Assembly: GCA_028819955.1 (NCBI GenBank)
Contig: JAPPKP010000427.1
Coordinates: 1 to 7,921 of the forward strand
Reading direction: 5' to 3'
Source: Rhodospirillaceae bacterium
GTDB taxonomy: Bacteria; Pseudomonadota; Alphaproteobacteria; UBA828
Length of the DNA: 7,921 nt
Both the position numbers and the translations under genes were made by a program. Of the stretch, positions 1-7,879 are shown piece after piece; within the stretch, counting starts at the first letter, position 1; each line of letters starts with the position of its first letter. The notes below the pieces were generated by a model that had not been told where the DNA came from, searched no databases, and worked only from the letters and a program-made list of their open reading frames with translations.

Positions 1-1029
1 GGCGTGACCGCGCACTTCCAGCGCCCGTAACGCGGTCTTGTGCCCTGTGGCCGGGTGCGTGATCAGCGACTTGACCGGCATCGCCTCGATGATGACGAAG
101 TCCTCGGCCAGCTGCTCCCCCGGCGCCACCGGGCGGTCCGGAACGCGGTACGACCTGCCGGTCATCTTCGCCCCGTCGTGGACCCGGTCCCGCAACCAGA
201 TGCGCGTGAGCCACTTCTGGGAGCACGACCCGGGCCATCCGGGGAAGACGAGGCGCAGCGGCGCGCCGTTCATGGGGTGCATCGGTTGCCCGTTCTGGCC
301 AAAGGCGACGAGAGAGTTGGGGTCCATGGCCTTGGCGATGGGCACGCCGCGCGAGATCGGAAGCCCGCTCTCCGCGCCGGAGGGGTGGATGTCCGCGCCC
401 TCGTGCGCGGTGTAGACGACAGCGTCTTCCACGCCGGCGGCCTTGAGCACGTCGGCAAGGCGGACGCCGGTCCACTCCGAACAGGCGACGGCGCCGTAGG
501 TCCACTGCGAGCCCGTAGCCTTGGGGTCGAAGAAGGCGCGACCGTTGCCTGCGCACTCCAGAGTGAGCGCGCGGGTAACGACATCGAATCTGCGCTTCAG
601 GTCGTCGATGCCGAGCGTGAGAGGAGTCTCAACCAGGCCGTCGACGGTGAGCGTCCAGGTTGACGCATCCACCGCCTGGGGTGGAATGCCGTTGTTGCGA
701 ACGAAGTGCCGCTCGGTCGGCGTGATGGCGTCGTCGAGCAGGTGCGCTGGCGTCTCCGCGTTCAGCGGCCGGTCGTTGAGTACGACCAGACCGTCCTTGC
801 CTTGTATGACCGGCTCGTCGGCGAGCGCGACGGGAATGAAATGCGCGGGAATGGTGCGGTGGAAGGGGATCGTCCCACCGACCAACGCCGCCATGGCGGC
901 AAGCCCGGCACCTTTGAGGAACCCGCGCCTGTCGGGATGGGCGACGCGGCCGAACAGCAGACGGTCGGCCTTATCCGGATCGTCCCGGTAGAGTTCCGAC
1001 AAGCTCCGGTTGGCAGAGGTCTTGCGCAT
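1..1029 (-). CDS. Tat-exported molybdopterin sulfite oxidase/dehydrogenase (SorT/SorA-like), 3'-truncated by window edge
   Basis: This is the N-terminal 343 residues of a sulfite oxidase family protein; the gene continues past the left edge. The family oxidises sulfite to sulfate in the periplasm and usually passes electrons to a c-type cytochrome. Residues 34-52 carry a twin-arginine signal (DRRGFLKG followed by an Ala/Gly-rich stretch), so it should be exported folded with its cofactor. The molybdopterin-binding domain spans roughly residues 75-290. It contains the HFVRNN segment (108-113), the LECAGNGR motif whose Cys159 should be the molybdenum ligand, SRGVPI (226-231) and the PGWPGSCSQKW block (263-273). 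From about residue 300 the C-terminal Mo-co dimerisation domain begins (PVKSLITHPATGH) and is cut off. ATG at 1029 is chosen because it puts the RR motif about 33 residues in; the Shine-Dalgarno is weak. SoxC-type sulfane dehydrogenases are the main alternative. A partner cytochrome gene, if present, would lie left of the window. Confidence 0.88.
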   Translation of the reverse strand, partial: MRKTSANRSLSELYRDDPDKADRLLFGRVAHPDRRGFLKGAGLAAMAALVGGTIPFHRTIPAHFIPVALADEPVIQGKDGLVVLNDRPLNAETPAHLLDDAITPTERHFVRNNGIPPQAVDASTWTLTVDGLVETPLTLGIDDLKRRFDVVTRALTLECAGNGRAFFDPKATGSQWTYGAVACSEWTGVRLADVLKAAGVEDAVVYTAHEGADIHPSGAESGLPISRGVPIAKAMDPNSLVAFGQNGQPMHPMNGAPLRLVFPGWPGSCSQKWLTRIWLRDRVHDGAKMTGRSYRVPDRPVAPGEQLAEDFVIIEAMPVKSLITHPATGHKTALRALEVRGHA

Positions 1030-1170
1030 TGCTCGCGTCGCGTCGAGTGCTGGCGCATACGATAGCCACAGCGAAGGGGTACGAACAGGCGGCCCGCCCA
1101 CCGCGCGGCACGCCGCCGATCGGATAAACTGCGGGCTGTTTGGCAGGCACAGAGTCCAGGGACACCCACC
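1030..1170. promoter_or_regulatory. Divergent intergenic region between the sulfite oxidase and crotonase genes
   Basis: This 141-bp gap separates two genes that are transcribed away from each other, so both promoters should lie here. No strong sigma70 pair is visible. GGATAAACT around 1121-1129 could serve as a -10-like box for the rightward gene but lacks a convincing -35. A GGCGGC/GCCGCC inverted pair (1088-1093 and 1112-1117) sits in the middle, though in DNA this GC-rich it may be chance. AGGGA at 1158-1162, eight bases before the ATG at 1171, is a good ribosome binding site. The promoter role is inferred from gene orientation, not from a recognised motif. Confidence 0.4.
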
Positions 1171-1941
1171 ATGACCGCCGACTACGAGACCATGAAGCTG
1201 ACACGCGAGGGCCGGCTGCTCCGCATCGAGTTGACGCGGCCGGAACGGCTGAACGCCTTTGCCATGACCGGCACGCGCGAGCTGCTCGACGCGGCCCACA
1301 GCATCGCCGCCGCCGAGGATGTGCGCATGGTGTCGATCACGGGAACGGGTCGGGCGTTCTCCACCGGGATCGACCTCAAGGACCTCGCCGCCGGCATGAT
1401 CGAGCAGAGCTATTTTGACATGTGGGACGAGGCGCTCCGGGCCTTCGAGACGATGGACAAGCTCGTGCTCTGCCTGATCCACGGCTACGCCGTCGGCGGC
1501 GGCCTGCAGCTCGCGCTGGCCTGCGACATCCGCGTCTGTACGCCGTCTGCCCAGCTCGGCCTGCCCGCGATCAAGGAGGGACTGATCCCCGGCCTGGGCA
1601 CCTTCCGCCTGGCGCGCTATGTGGGGCTCGGCCGGGCCAAGTCGCTGATCATCCGCGGCAACATGATCGACGGGACTGAGGCCGAGCGCATCGGGATGGT
1701 CGATCACCTGGTTGCCGAGGACACCGCCTTGGACGAGTACGAGGGCTATCTCAGCGAATACGCCGCCACGAACTCCGCCGGGTGCCGGGCGTCGAAGCAG
1801 ATGCTGCTCGATTGCTTCGATCTCGGCTGGGACGGCTTCTTCCACAAGTACCTGGTGCTGCAGAGCAAGGCCATGGCCGCACCTGACTTCGCAGAAGCCA
1901 TGGAAGCCTACCGGGAGGGTCGCGACCCGCGCTGGGAGTAA
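1171..1941 (+). CDS. Enoyl-CoA hydratase/isomerase family (crotonase) protein, lacking both canonical catalytic Glu
   Basis: This 256-residue protein has the usual length and layout of a single-domain crotonase. The N-terminal strand reads ELTRPERLNAF (20-30), the first oxyanion-hole segment is RAFSTGIDLKDL (61-72), and the second is HGYAVGGGLQLALACD (104-119). A GLIPGLGTFRLARYVG block follows (137-152). Crotonases bind acyl-CoA and stabilise a thioester enolate, so a cytoplasmic CoA substrate is safe to infer. In hydratases such as rat ECHS1, Glu144 and Glu164 do the acid/base chemistry. Here the aligned positions are Gln113 (GGGLQ) and Ala133 (LPA), so plain enoyl-CoA hydration is doubtful. 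Glu136, three residues on, might substitute. ATG 1171 has AGGGA eight bases upstream; Met8 is a possible alternative start. Nearness to boxC/boxB suggests aromatic or dicarboxyl-CoA chemistry, but it appears to be a separate transcription unit because nrtS lies between them on the other strand. Confidence 0.9.
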   Translation: MTADYETMKLTREGRLLRIELTRPERLNAFAMTGTRELLDAAHSIAAAEDVRMVSITGTGRAFSTGIDLKDLAAGMIEQSYFDMWDEALRAFETMDKLVLCLIHGYAVGGGLQLALACDIRVCTPSAQLGLPAIKEGLIPGLGTFRLARYVGLGRAKSLIIRGNMIDGTEAERIGMVDHLVAEDTALDEYEGYLSEYAATNSAGCRASKQMLLDCFDLGWDGFFHKYLVLQSKAMAAPDFAEAMEAYREGRDPRWE

Positions 1942-1954
1942 GCGAGCCCCAGCA

Positions 1955-2221
1955 TCAATTGCCGCTTCGGCCTTCCCTCTGAGCGCGCATCTGCTTCGCG
2001 AAGAGGCGCGCAGCGGCGAAGGCGCCATAAGTGGCGACGCAGAACGGCACGCAATAGGTCAGCCCAAGCTTGAACCAGTTGATCGGGCCGTCACCGGCTA
2101 TGTATTCGCCCTGATTGATCATGTTGAGAATGGTGCCGACGACCGCGCCGACGATCAGCGAGTTGCGGATCACGGGCCAGGAGAAGGTCCAGCGCAGCGG
2201 CGTCAGGGCGGGATCGTGCAT
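1955..2221 (-). CDS. nrtS: NrtS-like small membrane protein (putative nitrate/nitrite transporter)
   Basis: This 88-residue protein is on the strand opposite its neighbours. Two hydrophobic segments are evident: about residues 18-36 (NSLIVGAVVGTILNMIN) and 50-73 (FKLGLTYCVPFCVATYGAF). The hallmarks are RNSL, VGTILN.INQG and the loop GPINWFKLGLTYCVPFCVATYG, which I recognise as the NrtS family of short two-helix proteins linked to nitrate/nitrite transport; subunits presumably oligomerise in the inner membrane. The C-terminus is short and basic (RLFAKQMRAQREGR). GGAG lies about ten bases upstream of the ATG at 2221. It ends 13 bp from the convergent crotonase stop, with no room for a separate terminator. 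No nitrate assimilation genes are visible nearby. The family call comes from remembered motif similarity; the two-helix topology is seen directly. Confidence 0.75.
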   Translation of the reverse strand: MHDPALTPLRWTFSWPVIRNSLIVGAVVGTILNMINQGEYIAGDGPINWFKLGLTYCVPFCVATYGAFAAARLFAKQMRAQREGRSGN

Positions 2222-2496
2222 GGCGACTTGGCTCCAGTATCGCTTTGCTGGGGGCCCCGTTCAGCGCCCGTTGGCGGCGTCTTCACACCGGTACTGATGC
2301 GCCGGGTGGCAGGCGATGCAGGCGGCTTCGGAGAGGGCGCCCGACTATCAGCAGAGGGCGCAGGGGTGTCAACGCGGGCAACGGCGGCATTGGTCAAAAG
2401 ATTCACGTGGATAGCGGGGAGCGGGGCGCCCTATAGTCCCCGCATCTCACGCGAACCCGCAGGGCGGCCAGCACCGCACGCCAGACAGTGGGAACG
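2222..2496. promoter_or_regulatory. Intergenic region upstream of boxC and nrtS (divergent promoters expected)
   Basis: The 275 bp between the divergent nrtS and boxC genes hold no gene I can support. Readings in both directions are low-complexity and lack family motifs, apart from a short stop-bounded minus-strand reading with CIACH (2261-2344). TATAGT at 2432-2437 resembles a -10 box, but no -35 is correctly spaced from it. A 7-bp inverted repeat (2414-2443) overlaps this candidate. This is the natural location for control of the box genes. I looked for the TGCA-type sites reported for the BoxR regulator and found only isolated TGCA words. Confidence 0.4.
2414..2443. repeat. Inverted repeat GCGGGGA/TCCCCGC in the boxC upstream region
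   Basis: The arms GCGGGGA (2414-2420) and TCCCCGC (2437-2443) are perfect reverse complements separated by 16 bases. A second copy, GCGGGG at 2421-2426, directly abuts the first and could pair with the same right arm, leaving an 11-base loop. The spacer contains the -10-like TATAGT. It lies 53 bases before the boxC start, so it could be an operator or a leader hairpin. The symmetry is seen directly; any function is inference, and in GC-rich DNA a 7-bp pair can arise by chance. Confidence 0.35.
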
Positions 2497-4146
2497 ATGA
2501 TCGACTTTCGGACCCATCCGGACCGGTACCGCCACTGGCGGCTCGCTATCGACGGCGACATCGCCACGCTCACGCTCGACGTGGACGAGAATGGCGGCAT
2601 CGCCGGCGACTATGCGCTGAAGCTCAACTCCTACGATCTCGGTGTCGATATCGAGCTCGCGGATGCCGTCCAGCGGCTCCGCTTCGAGCATCCGCAGGTG
2701 CGCGCGGTGGTGCTGACCTCGGCGAAGGATCGCGTGTTCTCGGCCGGCGCCAATATCCCGATGCTCTCGCGCTCATCGCATATCGACAAGGTCAACTTCT
2801 GCAAGTTCACCAACGAGACCCGCAACGCCATCGAGGACGCCTCGACCAACGCGGGCCAGCGCTGGATGACCGTGATCGCCGGTACCGCCGCGGGCGGGGG
2901 CTACGAGCTCGCGCTCGCGACGGACCACATCGTGCTGGTCGATGACGGTTCGACCGCCGTGTCGCTGCCCGAGGTGCCGTTGCTCGCGGTGCTGCCTGGC
3001 ACCGGCGGTCTCACCCGCGTGGTCGACAAGCGATGCGTGCGCCGCGACCGCGCCGATTACTTCTGCACGACGGGGGAAGGTGTGCGCGGACGGCGCGCGC
3101 TCGACTGGAAGCTGGTCGACGAGCTGGCGCCGCGCTCACGGCTCGACGATGCCGTGGCCGTGCGCGCTGCAGCCCTTGCAGCCACCTCCGACCGGCCGGC
3201 TGATGCGCGGGGAATCGCGTTGCCGCCGCTGGAGCGTACGGTGAGCGAGGATGCTGTCGCCTATCGCCACGTCCAGGTCGCGCTGGACCGGGCAGGTGGC
3301 ACGGCGACGCTCACGGTTTCCGCGCCCGAGGCTCCGCCACCCGCTCAGCCCGATCCGATCCACGCCGCCGGCGCCGATTTCTGGTCGCTGGCGCTCGCGC
3401 GCGAGCTCGACGACGCGATCCTGCACCTGCGCTTCAACGAGCCGGCGCTCGGCACCTGGATTCTCAAGACGACGGGAGCGGCAGCGCACGTCGCGGCGGC
3501 GGATGCCGCACTCGCGGCTAACGCCCGCGACTGGCTGGTGCGCGAGATCACCCTTTATCTAAAGCGGACCTTGAAGCGCCTCGACGTGAGCGCGCGCAGC
3601 CTGGTCGCGCTGATCGAACCGGGCTCCTGCTTCACCGGCACGCTGCTGGAACTCGCGCTCGCGGCCGATCGGAGCTTCATGCTCGACGGCAGCTTCGAAG
3701 GCTCGAACGAGGCGCCGGCGACGGTGCGGCTCACGGCGATGAACGCCGGCACGCTACCGATGGCGAACGGGCTCTCGCGCCTTGCCAGCCGCTTCCTCGA
3801 CGATGACGCGGCGCTGGCTGCGGCACACGCGGCCCTCGGCACCGACCTCGATGCCGAGGAGGCCGAGCAACTGGGGCTCGTCACCTTCATCCCCGACGAC
3901 ATCGACTGGGAGGACGAGGTGCGCATCGCCATCGAGGCGCGCGCGGCGTTCTCGCCCGATGCGCTTAGCGGCATGGAAGCCTCGCTACGCTTCGCCGGGC
4001 CTGAGACCCTGGAGACCAAGATCTTCGGGCGGCTCTCCGCCTGGCAGAACTGGATCTTCCAGCGCCCCAACACTGTGGGCCCCGACGGGGCGCTGAAGCT
4101 CTACGGGTCGGGCGTGCAGCCGACCTTCGACCGCAACCGCGTCTAG
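2497..4146 (+). CDS. boxC: Benzoyl-CoA-dihydrodiol lyase / 2,3-epoxybenzoyl-CoA dihydrolase BoxC
   Basis: BoxC acts in the cytoplasm in aerobic benzoate degradation. It converts 2,3-epoxybenzoyl-CoA to 3,4-dehydroadipyl-CoA semialdehyde plus formate, hydrolytically opening the ring without oxygen. The 549-residue length matches the family, which is about twice a normal crotonase. The start (MIDFRTHPDRYRHWRL) and the end (WQNWIFQRPNTVGPDGALKLYGSG) are typical BoxC sequence. The N-terminal crotonase domain (about 15-230) has the oxyanion segment FSAGANIPMLSRSSH (81-95), AAGGGYELALATD (131-143) and SLPEVPLLAVLPGTGG (156-171). Glu137 and Glu159 occupy the two classical catalytic positions. The second, degenerate crotonase domain runs from about 295 to 500 (GSCFTGTLLELALAADRSF). 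A GTG at 2488 is in frame three codons earlier, but ATG 2497 is preferred because GGGA precedes it at suitable spacing. It is the first gene of a tight pair with boxB. Confidence 0.96.
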   Translation: MIDFRTHPDRYRHWRLAIDGDIATLTLDVDENGGIAGDYALKLNSYDLGVDIELADAVQRLRFEHPQVRAVVLTSAKDRVFSAGANIPMLSRSSHIDKVNFCKFTNETRNAIEDASTNAGQRWMTVIAGTAAGGGYELALATDHIVLVDDGSTAVSLPEVPLLAVLPGTGGLTRVVDKRCVRRDRADYFCTTGEGVRGRRALDWKLVDELAPRSRLDDAVAVRAAALAATSDRPADARGIALPPLERTVSEDAVAYRHVQVALDRAGGTATLTVSAPEAPPPAQPDPIHAAGADFWSLALARELDDAILHLRFNEPALGTWILKTTGAAAHVAAADAALAANARDWLVREITLYLKRTLKRLDVSARSLVALIEPGSCFTGTLLELALAADRSFMLDGSFEGSNEAPATVRLTAMNAGTLPMANGLSRLASRFLDDDAALAAAHAALGTDLDAEEAEQLGLVTFIPDDIDWEDEVRIAIEARAAFSPDALSGMEASLRFAGPETLETKIFGRLSAWQNWIFQRPNTVGPDGALKLYGSGVQPTFDRNRV

Positions 4147-4150
4147 CGCG

Positions 4151-4160
4151 GGGAGAGGAG
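4151..4160 (+). promoter_or_regulatory. Strong ribosome binding site for boxB
   Basis: GGGAGAGGAG lies in the 18-bp boxC-boxB gap, ending four bases before the boxB ATG. It is the best Shine-Dalgarno match in the window. It implies that boxB is independently and strongly translated from the shared transcript. Confidence 0.7.
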
Positions 4161-4164
4161 CCCG

Positions 4165-5580
<1,416 letters not shown>

Positions 5581-5651
5581 GCGCGGCCGTCAGTTCGGCA
5601 GGGCGGCTCTCGGCCAGCAGCAGCGCGGCATCCGGATCGAGCGAGAGACCC

Positions 5652-6443
5652 ATGCAGGACCCCCCATCGCTGCTGGAGCGCAACGGCCGCGAGACGATCG
5701 CCTACCGGTCGATGGCGGGTAGCACGCCGGGCGTGATGTTCTGCGGCGGCTTCATGTCGGACATGACCGGCACCAAGGCCACCGCGCTGGACGCCCACTG
5801 CCGCCGCACCGGCTGCGCCTTCGTGCGCTTCGACTATTCCGGCCACGGCGAATCGGGCGGGGCGTTTCGTGACGGCACCATCGGCGGCTGGCGGGACGAC
5901 GCGCTGGCGGTGCTCGACCGCGTCGCCAGCGGGCCGCAGGTCCTGGTCGGCTCCAGCATGGGCGGCTGGATCGTGCTGCTGCTCGCGCTGGCGCGACCTG
6001 AGCGCGTTGCCGGCGTCGTGGGCGTCGCGGCTGCGCCGGATTTCACGGAAGACCTCATCTGGTCCACGCTGGACGACGAGGCGCGGCGGACCCTCGCCGA
6101 GTCCGGCGAGATCGTGATGCCCTGCGACTATGGCGAAGACCCCTATCCCATCACCATGGGCCTGATCGAGGAGGGGCGCGGTCACCTGCTGCTGCGCACC
6201 CCCATCGCGCTCAGGGGCCCGATCCACCTGCTTCAAGGCATGCGCGACGAGGACGTGCCCTGGCGCACCGCCTTGCGCATCGCCGAGCAGGTAGAGAGCG
6301 AGGATGTCGTGGTCGAGCTGATAAAGGACGGCGACCACCGCCTCTCGCGCGATCAGGACCTCGCCCGGCTCTGTGCGGCCGTGGAGGACATTGCCGGCGC
6401 TGCTGCCGCTTCAAATCATGGTGAGCACGGCGGGCAATGCTAG
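5652..6443 (+). CDS. Alpha/beta hydrolase, ABHD10-like serine esterase/thioesterase
   Basis: This 263-residue protein has an alpha/beta hydrolase fold with a complete catalytic triad: Ser102 in GSSMGGW (100-106), Asp199 in MRDEDVPW (197-204) and His229 in GDHRLS (227-232). FCGGFMSDMTGTKA (30-43) supplies the oxyanion-loop region, and FDYSGHGESGG (60-70) follows. These blocks match mitochondrial ABHD10 (compare FIRFDYSGIGSS, VGSSLGGW, MKDEIVPW from memory), an acyl-protein thioesterase and acyl-glucuronide esterase. No signal peptide is seen, so it is probably cytoplasmic. The frame is open further upstream, but ATG 5652 is chosen because GAGAGA precedes it and the fold begins immediately after. 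It lies 71 bp behind boxB on the same strand and may share its transcript. A role in hydrolysing CoA thioesters or shunt products is inference. It is not a BoxD aldehyde dehydrogenase, which is the usual third box enzyme. Confidence 0.85.
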   Translation: MQDPPSLLERNGRETIAYRSMAGSTPGVMFCGGFMSDMTGTKATALDAHCRRTGCAFVRFDYSGHGESGGAFRDGTIGGWRDDALAVLDRVASGPQVLVGSSMGGWIVLLLALARPERVAGVVGVAAAPDFTEDLIWSTLDDEARRTLAESGEIVMPCDYGEDPYPITMGLIEEGRGHLLLRTPIALRGPIHLLQGMRDEDVPWRTALRIAEQVESEDVVVELIKDGDHRLSRDQDLARLCAAVEDIAGAAAASNHGEHGGQC

Positions 6444-6509
6444 GCAGCACGCCCTGGGGTAACTATCTAAGCCTCAAGAAAGCGGTCGGCAAACACCGGA
6501 GCAACGGCC

Positions 6510-7091
6510 ATGACGGTAATCGGAGTCCTGGGGCGGGTCGCCGCCGCTGTCGCCCTGATCGGCGTCGCGGTGTACGGCGGGGCCGCAGTCGCGGCGGACG
6601 CGGAGACGCTCCGTTCGCTGGATCAGCGCACCGACGGCAGCCGGGTTCTCAACCTGGTGCTGACCGACGGGCCGATGGAGCCGCCGCCCATCGCCTTCAT
6701 TGACGAGGCGGGCGATGAGAAGAGCCTTGCCGACTATCGCGGCACGCCAGTCGCCGTGCATTTCTGGGCCACCTGGTGCTTCCCTTGCCGGGCCGAGATG
6801 CCGACGATGGACGCCCTGCAGCGGGAGCTTGGCGAGGACTTGGTGATCCTGCCGCTCTCGCTCGACCGCGGCGGCGCAGAGCTCGTGCGCAGGTATTACA
6901 CGGACCACGACCTGACCACGCTCCCGATCTTCATCGACGAGAAAATGGCTGCGGGGCGCGCGCTCCGGGTCCATGGCATCCCGGCCACGGTCTTCTTCGA
7001 CGGCGAAGGAGCGGAGGTCGCGCGCGTGCTCGGCGATCGCGACTGGGACGACCCGGACGTGATCGAGCTGGTGCGCCACATCGCCCAATAG
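6510..7091 (+). CDS. TlpA-type exported thioredoxin-like disulfide oxidoreductase
   Basis: This 193-residue protein has a signal-like N-terminus: one hydrophobic segment at 5-28, followed by AVAAD, suggesting signal peptidase cleavage near residue 29. The thioredoxin domain spans about 55-190. Its active site is WCFPC (Cys90, Cys93) within HFWATWCFPCRAEMP, and the expected cis-proline is Pro158 (HGIPAT). TlpA/ResA-type proteins reduce specific disulfides outside the cytoplasm, for example in apocytochrome c or in copper-site assembly proteins of cytochrome oxidase, and are kept reduced by CcdA or DsbD. The next gene is ccdA, 40 bp away, which supports a working pair. GGAG at 6498-6501, eight bases before the ATG, supports the start. 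The exact client cannot be read from the sequence, so I leave the symbol blank. Confidence 0.9.
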   Translation: MTVIGVLGRVAAAVALIGVAVYGGAAVAADAETLRSLDQRTDGSRVLNLVLTDGPMEPPPIAFIDEAGDEKSLADYRGTPVAVHFWATWCFPCRAEMPTMDALQRELGEDLVILPLSLDRGGAELVRRYYTDHDLTTLPIFIDEKMAAGRALRVHGIPATVFFDGEGAEVARVLGDRDWDDPDVIELVRHIAQ

Positions 7092-7131
7092 CGACGCGGG
7101 CAGGAGCGCATTCGCCGCAGGGTCAGCGAGT

Positions 7132-7872
7132 ATGGAACTCTCCGCCATCGGCATCGTCTCGGTCTTTGCTGCGGGTCTGATCTCGTTCCTCTCGCCCTGC
7201 GTGCTGCCGCTGGTGCCGGGGTACGTCTCCTACGTCGCGGGCGGCTCGCTGGAGGAGCTGCGGGACGAGGACGGGCTCTCCCGCCGGCGCATGGCCGCAT
7301 TGATGCTGAGCGCGTTCTTCGTGCTCGGCTTCACGGCGGTATTCGTGGCGCTTGGCGCAAGTGCCAGCGCCGTGGGCGGCTTCCTGCTCCAGCACAAGAC
7401 CATCTTCGAGTATGCCGCAGGCGGATTGATCATCGTCTTCGGCATTTACCTCACTGGCCTGGTCAGAATTCCCTTTTTCGAGCGCGAGGCGCGCTTTGCA
7501 GGCCGCCTCGCGGGCGGCAGACCGGCGAGTGCGTTTCTGCTGGGTGCCGCCTTCGCCTTCGGCTGGACTCCCTGCATCGGCCCGGTGCTGGGCGGAATTC
7601 TCACCCTCACCGCGACCTCCGCCGATGTCGGCCGCGGCGTCGCCCTGCTGGCGGTCTACTCGCTGGGGCTCGGCGTGCCGTTCCTGATCGCGGCCGCGTT
7701 CACCGGCTTTTTCCTGCGCCACATGAGGCGCATCCGCAAGGTCAGCAGGCCGCTTCAGATCGGTGCCGGCGTCATCATGGTGGCGATGGGTGTCGCGCTG
7801 ATTACCGGCTACCTCAGCTCCGTCGCCTTCTGGCTTCTGGAGGCCTTCCCCAGCCTCGCCGCCATCGGTTAG
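7132..7872 (+). CDS. ccdA: Cytochrome c biogenesis protein CcdA (DsbD membrane-domain family)
   Basis: This 246-residue inner-membrane protein has about six hydrophobic segments: roughly 5-34, 55-80, 92-112, 134-160, 167-194 and 208-235. It carries the two family-defining cysteine motifs, SPCVLPLVPGY (Cys23) in helix 1 and GWTPCIGPVLGG (Cys148) in helix 4. These two cysteines carry reducing equivalents from cytoplasmic thioredoxin across the membrane to periplasmic partners. The charged stretch EELRDEDGLSRRR (41-53) forms a loop between helices 1 and 2. Length and topology match stand-alone CcdA rather than full DsbD, which has extra periplasmic domains. The preceding gene encodes a TlpA-type thioredoxin, the likely partner. 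The start at 7132 puts helix 1 right at the N-terminus; the ribosome binding site is weak. A strong palindrome begins eight bases after the stop. Confidence 0.93.
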   Translation: MELSAIGIVSVFAAGLISFLSPCVLPLVPGYVSYVAGGSLEELRDEDGLSRRRMAALMLSAFFVLGFTAVFVALGASASAVGGFLLQHKTIFEYAAGGLIIVFGIYLTGLVRIPFFEREARFAGRLAGGRPASAFLLGAAFAFGWTPCIGPVLGGILTLTATSADVGRGVALLAVYSLGLGVPFLIAAAFTGFFLRHMRRIRKVSRPLQIGAGVIMVAMGVALITGYLSSVAFWLLEAFPSLAAIG

Positions 7873-7879
7873 CCCGGAT

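Noticed and set aside
1..1029. SoxC (sulfane dehydrogenase) identity for the molybdoenzyme
   Set aside because: SoxC is close in sequence, but no other sox gene is visible and the SRGVPI and PGWPGSCSQKW blocks fit SorT/SorA-type enzymes as I remember them. It stays as an alternative, not the main call.
2217..2321. TGCA words as possible BoxR operator halves
   Set aside because: The two occurrences (2217-2220 and 2318-2321) are about 100 bases apart, not paired at operator spacing.
2488..2496. Upstream GTG start for boxC, three codons before the ATG
   Set aside because: It has no Shine-Dalgarno in front of it, while GGGA is placed for ATG 2497 and MIDF is a sensible BoxC N-terminus.
1712..2500. 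Plus-strand open reading of 262 codons crossing nrtS and the intergenic region
   Set aside because: It overlaps the crotonase in another frame, runs antisense through NrtS and has low-complexity Ala/Arg/Pro composition.
5581..5683. Minus-strand reading LSLDPDAALLLAESRPAEL between boxB and the hydrolase, as a possible gene remnant
   Set aside because: It looks protein-like, but the coherent part is only about 20 residues, runs into antisense boxB and matches no family I can name.
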